From: Basidiobolus meristosporus CBS 931.73
Lineage: Eukaryota > Basidiobolomycota > Basidiobolomycetes > Basidiobolales > Basidiobolaceae
Length of the DNA: 24,930 bases
Direction: 5' to 3'
Assembly: GCA_002104905.1 (NCBI GenBank)
Contig: MCFE01000937.1
Span: 1 to 24,930 of the forward strand
Positions 19,730 through 24,930 of this stretch are shown one piece after another (position 1 is the first letter of the stretch; the number at the start of each line of letters is the position of its first letter). Made by a program: the position numbers and the translations under genes. The notes beneath the pieces were generated by a model. It saw nothing but the letters and a program-made list of their open reading frames with translations. It was not told the DNA's origin and did no database searches.

Positions 19730-20061
19730 AGTTTGCGTGTAAAGAGTTCACATATTGCAAGATTCTACTTAGCTTATTACTAAGTTATGAGTAATTTGCT
19801 TAAGACTTAGTTGGTTAGATTTTAGCTATTTCTTAGAATGGGTGAAGGCCTGGAAGTTATTGATATTATAAGCTCACCTAAAAGCTCCAAACATTGCAAA
19901 CAGCTTCCTGGGAGCTTCCTTAAGGCATTCTTATCATTGGCTTTACAAAGCACTTCTAATAGTATGTATAATATATTTGAACTCAATAATGCACCAAGTA
20001 AATATTATGGAATTCTTCTGGTTCTCCAAATCACTTCCAATACTCCCTAGAGTCTTGCAAC
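19730..20061 (+). mobile_element. Old copia-family LTR I
   Basis: The 3' end is recognisable: 'CTTCTGGTTCTCCAAATCACTTCCAATACTCC..AGAGTCTTGCAACA' ends at 20061 and matches the end of LTR E. 'AAAAGCTCCAAACATTGCAAACAGCTTCCTGGGAGCTTCCTTAAGGCATTCT' matches its centre. The 5' end is uncertain. Confidence 0.6.
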
Positions 20062-20263
20062 AGTACCAAAACATAGGCAAGCATTTCTAATTTGTATTTT
20101 GTGGAGTATCCACCTCACTCCAGCTCCATATCTTTGGCATAGCTTGGTAAAATACAATGCACTTTCAGCCTCTGATGATATTCAGGTACAACATAGGCAA
20201 CACTCTGTGTAACTCCAAAGGTTCAGAGTACAGCTTGGATTTTTGCGCAGTAGATATGTGTAA

Positions 20264-20348
20264 ATAGGAGAAGAATATAGGCGATTGGCGAGTCACATAT
20301 AAGCAATTTATTTATGGGAAACAGAATAGGAAAAGAATATAGGTGATT
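20264..20348. repeat. 23-bp direct repeat in the BiP 3' flank
   Basis: 20264-20286 and 20326-20348 (ATAGG[A/G]...AATATAGG[C/T]GATT) are identical at 21 of 23 positions and start 62 bp apart. Both are downstream of the BiP stop codon on its sense strand. Confidence 0.85.
20307..20312 (-). terminator. AATAAA polyadenylation signal of BiP
   Basis: The minus strand reads CATAAATAAATTGC. The hexamer begins about 68 nt after the BiP stop codon, a usual distance for a 3' UTR signal. Confidence 0.55.
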
Positions 20349-20379
20349 TGTAATTTACAGACAATTAAAAGTGACTGCA

Positions 20380-22365
20380 TTATAGCTCGTCGTGTTCTGG
20401 GCGAGGGCCATCCTCGTTGGAATAGAGTTTGCTGGTGATTGGATTGACCACGGCCTCGATCTCGGCCTTCTGCTCCTCGATATCTTCCTTGGAAGCGCTG
20501 GCAGTATGGTCATTCAACCAATCGCTCTTGGCCTTGATGGCATCCAAGATCACCTGCTTATCGCCCTTATCGATTCTGCCGCCCAGCTGAGAGTTGTCAG
20601 TGACCTGGGCCTTCAGTTGGTGAAGGAAGTTCTCGAAACCGTTGCGAGACTCGATTCTTTCGCGGTTATGCTTGTCCTCATCGGCGTATTGCTCGGCTTC
20701 CTCGACCATACGGTCGATCTCCTCTTGGCTGAGACGGCTCTTGTCTTTGTTGATGGTGATGGATTCGGATTTACCGGTGCCCTTGTCGGAAGCGGATACC
20801 TTGAGGATTCCGTTCACGTCGATCTCGAAGGTGACCTCGATCTGAGGAACACCGCGAGGGGAAGGAGGGATGCCAGTGAGCTCGAATTTTCCAAGGAGAT
20901 TGTTGTCCTTGGTGAGGGAGCGTTCGCCCTCGAACACTTGAATCAAAACCACGGGTTGGTTGTCGACGGCGGTGGAGAAGATTTGGGACTTCTTGGTAGG
21001 AATAGGAGTGTTGCGGGAGATCAACTTGGCCATCACTCCGCCAGTAGTCTCAATGCCCAAAGTCAAAGGATTGACATCAAGAATGGCCAGTTTGTCGAAG
21101 CGCTCCTCTCCAGAGAGGACACCACCTTGAACAGCTGCTCCGTAGGCAACGGCTTCGTCAGGATTGATCCCCTTGGAGGCCTTCTTGCCGTCGAAGTATT
21201 CCTCCAAGAGTTGAACAACCTTGGGGATACGGGTGGAGCCACCAACCAAAACGATATCGTGAATGTCCGCCTTGGCGAGATTGGCATCCTTGAGAACCTG
21301 TTCGACTGGCTTGACGGTCTTCTTGAACAAGTCGGTGTTCAATTCCTCGAACTTGGCTCTGGTCAGAGTCTCGGAGAAATCCTCTCCGTCGAAGAAGGAT
21401 TCGATTTCGACACGGGCAGACATCTGAGAGGACAAGGTTCTCTTGGCCTTCTCGGCTTCGCGCTTCAACTTGCCCATAGCCTTCAGGTCCTTGGTGACGT
21501 CGGACTTGTTCTTCTTGCGCCACAACTTGACGAAGTAGTCGATGACACGGTTGTCGAAGTCCTCACCACCAAGATGGGTGTCGCCAGAGGTGGCTAGGAC
21601 CTCGAACACGCCATCTTCAATGGAGAGAAGGGACACATCAAAGGTACCACCCCCAAGATCGAACACCAAGATGTGGCGCTCCTCCTCGGATTTGTCAAGT
21701 CCGTAAGCAATGGCAGCGGCAGTGGGCTCGGAGATGATACGAAGAACATTCAGTCCGGCAATGGTACCAGCGTCCTTTGTCGCTTGACGTTGGGCATCGT
21801 TGAAGTAGGCGGGGACAGTGATGACGGCATGGGTGACCTTCTGGCCCAAGTAGGTCTCGGCGATATCCTTCATCTTGGAAAGAACCATACTGGAGATCTC
21901 CTCGGGAGTAAAGATCTTGTCCTCACCCTTGACTTCAACCTGGATGACTGGTTGGCCCTCCTTGTCGATCACCTTGAACGGGAAGTGCTTCATGTCAGTT
22001 TGGACATCCTTGTCGTTGAATCGGCGACCAATGAGGCGCTTGGCATCGAACACGGTGTTGGTTGGGTTAAGGGGGGCTTGATTTTTGGCGGCATCTCCGA
22101 TGAGACGCTCATCGTCGGTAAAGGCAACATAGGATGGAGTAATACGGTGGCCTTGGTCGTTGGCGATGATTTCCACTTGGCCATTCTTGAACACGCCAAC
22201 GCAGGAGTAGGTGGTACCTAGATCGATACCGATGACTGTGCCATAAGCTGCTTTGGATGGGTCCTTTACGGCCACAGAAGGGCTCAAAGAAACCAGCAGT
22301 AACGCTAAGATAGCGAAGATCGCTACTGTGAAACGCCTTAACATAATGAGTGTCAAGGAGCGCAT
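20380..22365 (-). CDS. KAR2: ER Hsp70 chaperone BiP/Kar2
   Basis: A complete 661-residue ER-luminal Hsp70, intronless. Residues 1-32 are a signal peptide with hydrophobic core [12 protein letters not shown] second methionine at residue 8 would also leave a usable signal. The ATPase domain has IDLGTTYS (47-54), [18 protein letters not shown] (183-200), [13 protein letters not shown] (235-247) and [15 protein letters not shown] (371-385). The interdomain linker is around [14 protein letters not shown] (426-439). The substrate-binding domain and helical lid follow, and the protein ends in the retrieval signal HDEL (658-661). BiP binds nascent and misfolded proteins using ATP, helps import through Sec61, and restrains unfolded-protein sensors. 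The length fits the family (about 650-680). It is divergent from REI1, and its CpG-rich coding contrasts with the adjacent repeats. Confidence 0.98.
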   Translation of the reverse strand: MRSLTLIMLRRFTVAIFAILALLLVSLSPSVAVKDPSKAAYGTVIGIDLGTTYSCVGVFKNGQVEIIANDQGHRITPSYVAFTDDERLIGDAAKNQAPLNPTNTVFDAKRLIGRRFNDKDVQTDMKHFPFKVIDKEGQPVIQVEVKGEDKIFTPEEISSMVLSKMKDIAETYLGQKVTHAVITVPAYFNDAQRQATKDAGTIAGLNVLRIISEPTAAAIAYGLDKSEEERHILVFDLGGGTFDVSLLSIEDGVFEVLATSGDTHLGGEDFDNRVIDYFVKLWRKKNKSDVTKDLKAMGKLKREAEKAKRTLSSQMSARVEIESFFDGEDFSETLTRAKFEELNTDLFKKTVKPVEQVLKDANLAKADIHDIVLVGGSTRIPKVVQLLEEYFDGKKASKGINPDEAVAYGAAVQGGVLSGEERFDKLAILDVNPLTLGIETTGGVMAKLISRNTPIPTKKSQIFSTAVDNQPVVLIQVFEGERSLTKDNNLLGKFELTGIPPSPRGVPQIEVTFEIDVNGILKVSASDKGTGKSESITINKDKSRLSQEEIDRMVEEAEQYADEDKHNRERIESRNGFENFLHQLKAQVTDNSQLGGRIDKGDKQVILDAIKAKSDWLNDHTASASKEDIEEQKAEIEAVVNPITSKLYSNEDGPRPEHDEL

Positions 22366-23088
22366 GAATAAAGGAAGGAACTTGAGAACACTAGTTGGTC
22401 AACAACGCCAGCAGGGAATCTAAGGGAGAGGGAAGTGCTGTGGAGGTACGTTTGGCTGTTGTGAGTATAAATAGTACCGAGTCAATGCTGTCAAACAGTC
22501 CACATCCCAATGATCGCACCAGGCAGTGTACGTCCTGGAGCAGAATGAGGGTGTTGTCGAGCTGTGATTGGGTTGAACAGTGACAACGGATTTTGGAATT
22601 AAGCATCAATCTACTCATGTGAACATATCGAGCATTCGTAATCTACAGCCTACGACCATTATGTCCATCTCAGGGGAAGCGGTCATAATGCCGAGTTGAT
22701 TATACACCAATCCGAACCACCCAGCATTCTTAGGAGTCACACTGGCCTTAATGCTGAGCGATTGGCTCCATCCTTTGGAACACGCTTTGCCTAAACATGA
22801 ATGATTAACATGTGATTAAACTAACCAAGAGTCGTGGTTTGGTTAGGTTGGATCAGCAAAATGATCAGCATTTGTCAGCCACTGCGTACAGCAGCTTCGG
22901 CCGTTCCGCAATCCCTTCTTTTTTTTTCTTTTGACGAGCTGACAAATCTTTTTTTCTTAAGTTCTTGATTAGTAGTCGAAGAAAAGGCCAGGGGAATCCG
23001 AATCATAGGGTAGTCGACGTTTCTTGCCTTCGCAAGAGTGGTTTCTATTTGTTTTTTTGTATACTTAGTCCTTGACCCCTAAGCTAGC
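22366..23088. promoter_or_regulatory. Shared divergent intergenic region BiP/REI1
   Basis: These 723 bp separate the two start codons. The BiP side has a TATA-like element at 22466-22473 and CCAAT boxes in BiP sense at 22567-22571 and 22761-22765. The REI1 side has long pyrimidine tracts (22915-22932 and 22948-22957) before the ATG. I looked for an ERSE (CCAAT-N9-CCACG) and a CAGCGTG UPR element. Neither is present in exact form; the closest is AAGCGTG on the minus strand near 22780. An imperfect inverted repeat (AAACTAACCAA...TTTGGTTAGGTT) lies at about 22817-22849. Confidence 0.6.
22466..22473 (-). promoter_or_regulatory. TATA-like box of BiP
   Basis: TATAAATA on the plus strand, TATTTATA in the BiP direction, about 100 bp before the BiP start codon. 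This is the only such element near the gene start. Confidence 0.45.
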
Positions 23089-24264
23089 ATGTCTGACAAC
23101 CCCTCCGAAAACGCACAAACCCCTTTGTTCACCTGCCTCGCGTGCCATGTGGCCTTTCGTACACTTGAGCACCAACGCAACCATTATCGTACGGACTGGC
23201 ATCGGTACAACCTGAAGAGAAAGGTGGCCGAGCTTCCACCAATCACCGCCGAGGTTTTCGCTGAGAAGGTGTTGGCCCAGCAAGCGCAAACCGCACAGGA
23301 AGGGGCCGCTTTCAAGGGAGAATGTGTCGCTTGTAAAAAGACCTTCGCTTCCGAAAACGCATACACCAATCACATCCAATCCAAGAAGCACAAGGAAACC
23401 GAGGCCAAGTTCGCCAAGAACCCAGCCAAGCCCAAGAAGGTCGATTCCGAGACCCCAGTCGAGAAGGAGCTCACCATCGAGCAACAATTGGACCGGGTCA
23501 CCGACGAGACCGAGTTGCTTCAGCTCCTGGACAAAAAGAAGGAGCAGGCCGTTCGTCTTACTCCTGAGGACTGCCTCTTCTGCACTCAAAAGAGTCAGAG
23601 TTTCGAGGATAACGTGGATCACATGACCAAGGCTCACAGTTTCTTCATTCCTGATATTGAGTATCTTACCGATATCCAAGGCCTCTTCAAATACCTTGGG
23701 GAGAAGATTTCAGTAGCCAACATTTGCTTATACTGTAACGGAAAGGGCCGCACCTACCGTACTTTGGAGGCAGTTCGTGGGCATATGGTTGACAAGGGTC
23801 ACTGTAAGGTTGCTTACGAGAAGGAAGAGGATATTTTAGAAATCTCCGACTACTATGACTTCACTTCTAGTTATCCCGAGGAGATGCGGGTGGATGATGA
23901 GAACGAAGAGTTGGCGGACGATGACATGGTTAACCCAATTGCTTATGGTGAAGAGGAGACCGAATTGGTCTTGCCCTCTGGTGCTAGGGTGGGTCATCGT
24001 TCCCTTAAGAGATATTACCAACAAAACATCCGACCAGAGGAGGAAAGAGACTCTGTTATTATCAACCGTCTCCTCACTCACTACCAGAGCAATATGGGAT
24101 ATCGTGGCTCTCAAAGCCAGGCACTCATGCTTGCCACCAACAAGCAGCGTGTTGCTCGTGATATGAACACATACCAAGACCAGCGTAGAAGACATGAATT
24201 CAAGTCTGAGATCGGTGTGAAGGCCAACGGGTTACAAAAGCACTTCCGTGCCCAAATCTTGTAA
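23089..24264 (+). CDS. REI1: Rei1/ZNF622-type cytosolic 60S biogenesis factor
   Basis: A complete, intronless 391-residue protein close to the yeast family length. It has four zinc fingers. Finger 1 is C16, C19, H32, H38 (CLACHVAF...DWHRYNLKRK), the diagnostic N-terminal Rei1 finger. Finger 2 is U1-like: C79, C82, H95, H101. Finger 3 is C162, C165, H178, H183. Finger 4 is C213, C216, H232, H238. An acidic stretch (265-292) is followed by the family block LPSGARVGHRSLKRYYQQN (295-313), and the tail VKANGLQKHFRAQIL closes the protein. In yeast, Rei1 binds late pre-60S particles in the cytoplasm, places its C-terminus in the peptide exit tunnel and helps release and recycle Arx1 and Alb1. I infer the same role here. 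The first ATG after the pyrimidine-rich leader is the start; no earlier in-frame start is needed. Confidence 0.95.
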   Translation: MSDNPSENAQTPLFTCLACHVAFRTLEHQRNHYRTDWHRYNLKRKVAELPPITAEVFAEKVLAQQAQTAQEGAAFKGECVACKKTFASENAYTNHIQSKKHKETEAKFAKNPAKPKKVDSETPVEKELTIEQQLDRVTDETELLQLLDKKKEQAVRLTPEDCLFCTQKSQSFEDNVDHMTKAHSFFIPDIEYLTDIQGLFKYLGEKISVANICLYCNGKGRTYRTLEAVRGHMVDKGHCKVAYEKEEDILEISDYYDFTSSYPEEMRVDDENEELADDDMVNPIAYGEEETELVLPSGARVGHRSLKRYYQQNIRPEEERDSVIINRLLTHYQSNMGYRGSQSQALMLATNKQRVARDMNTYQDQRRRHEFKSEIGVKANGLQKHFRAQIL

Positions 24265-24706
24265 GTTAACCAGCATGTATTTGAACCTATCTTTCATACT
24301 CCTCCGTCGCATAGCCACTTTCCTGTGCCCTACTTTAGACTTAATTTCATGTAATCCCTTACATTGCCCCTCCCCTCAGTGAGTTGATTCGTCGTCGTTA
24401 CTCACAATTGTCGATCACCTCTACATGAACTGGAAGAAATTTCTTGTAATTAAAGAACGTCGGATAACAACGCGCATGACGATCTGGGCCGATGTGATTG
24501 TAATCATGATTGCTGACATTTATTCGTATTGTAAATGGAAACGGGTTGATGCTTTTGGTACAACATAAACATAAACGATGTGTGGGACGCTGAATTTGGG
24601 ATATCACTGGTGCGGGATGCAGGCTTTCTGTGGACGACCCAATGGGTGGGCCAGTGATGGTGAAGATCTCTAGGAGTAGTGTGGGATAAAGGTGGGGTTG
24701 CTTCGA
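24265..24706. other. Convergent intergenic region REI1/TOR
   Basis: These 442 bp between the REI1 stop and the TOR stop would hold both 3' UTRs. No exact AATAAA was found in either direction. ATTAAA at about 24448 could serve REI1. Open frames here are short and antisense to nothing recognisable. Confidence 0.5.
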
Positions 24707-24930
24707 TTACCAGAAAGCGCACCAACCGATGTAGCATTGGCAAAGGTTTTCCAAGGAAGTCGCCTGCTGTATCAGCTTCTCCCACCTGGGTTGACACATC
24801 CAGCGTTTGGTTGGGCTTGAAGTCTCGTCCGGTTCAACTTGTTGAGATTCTATTGACCACGTTCAGGGCCTTTTGATTCAAGACTTCGGGGTTATTGCTT
24901 AGGCTCCTCTTCTTGTGCATACTCCGACTG
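24707..24930 (-). CDS. TOR: 3' end of TOR kinase (FATC domain), frame broken, runs off edge
   Basis: The minus strand encodes the C-terminus of a TOR-family PI3K-like kinase. The last 25 codons read [16 protein letters not shown] then YIGWCAFW and stop (TAA, 24707-24709), the hallmark FATC tail. Upstream come [17 protein letters not shown] (about 24784-24832) and, before that, [17 protein letters not shown], the usual helix ahead of LTGRDF. These blocks lie in different frames. There is one extra base in CCC at 24781-24783, one extra base at 24833-24834, and one missing base near 24844-24845; a fourth break near 24895 is possible. The protein-level conservation is otherwise excellent. I infer either sequencing or assembly errors or a very young pseudogene. 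TOR controls growth and ribosome production in response to nutrients. Confidence 0.88.

Larger units (their letters stand above)
20062..20379. other. Transition from repeats to host DNA; BiP 3' flank
   Basis: No gene lies here. CpG dinucleotides start to appear at about 20245 ('TTTTGCGCAG'). The right part is the 3' UTR of the minus-strand BiP gene, with the polyadenylation signal and a 23-bp direct repeat listed separately. Confidence 0.6.

Noticed and set aside
20392-21597. 401-codon open frame antisense to BiP
   Set aside because: It lies wholly inside the BiP coding region on the other strand, has Leu/Gly/Asp-rich composition dictated by BiP codons and no domain. Long antisense frames are a known by-product of GC-biased Hsp70 genes.
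21673-22221. 182-codon open frame antisense to BiP
   Set aside because: Same explanation: it mirrors the conserved ATPase-domain codons and has no independent features.
22560-22600. ER stress response element in the BiP promoter
   Set aside because: A CCAAT box is present in BiP sense, but the CCACG half at nine-base spacing is not (ACAAC instead).
23065-23679. 204-codon open frame antisense to REI1
   Set aside because: Leucine-rich shadow of the REI1 zinc-finger coding strand, with no domain or promoter of its own.
24770-24850. Introns explaining the TOR frame changes
   Set aside because: All conserved TOR residues are present contiguously with only one-base offsets, leaving no extra sequence that could be an intron.

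Overview
The window reads as nuclear DNA of a fungus. The evidence is an ER Hsp70 ending in the retention signal HDEL, a Rei1-type ribosome-biogenesis zinc-finger protein, the 3' end of a TOR kinase gene, and fungal-type Ty1/copia, Ty3/gypsy (chromovirus) and Tnp2 (CACTA-like) transposons. The two complete host genes have no introns, which fits an early-diverging or yeast-like fungus better than a typical mushroom. I cannot fix the phylum from sequence alone.

Positions 1 to about 20,100 are a transposon graveyard that is AT-rich and almost free of CpG. From the left: a gypsy reverse-transcriptase scrap (-); a copia gag-protease-integrase relic (+, 301-2133); a gypsy gag and protease-RT relic (-, 2134-4640) split by a 330-bp insertion with an 11-bp tandem repeat; a gypsy RNase H relic (+, 4641-5055); a copia element reduced to part of both LTRs plus the RNase H end (5056-6040); Tnp2 transposase copy 1 (-, 6621-9515); a gypsy integrase-chromodomain relic (-, 10200-11720); Tnp2 copy 2 (-, 11850-14891); an unrecognised open frame cut by an LTR; a perfect 956-bp palindrome (15496-16451); a third Tnp2 fragment (+); an unrecognised broken coding stretch (17388-18214); and a stack of nested copia-type LTRs, one a clean solo LTR with a 5-bp target duplication.

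Positions 20,380-24,930 are host euchromatin: CpG-rich and cleanly coding. BiP/Kar2 (-) and Rei1 (+) are divergent and share a 723-bp intergenic promoter region. Rei1 converges on the end of a TOR kinase gene (-) that runs off the right edge and carries several single-base frame breaks. These host genes serve ER protein folding, late 60S ribosome maturation and growth control, but no operon-like link between them is implied.

I found no convincing new multi-gene system. The strongest unexplained structure is the palindrome. Next are the frame-broken TOR terminus and the unrecognised reading frames at 15114-15433 and 17388-18214.
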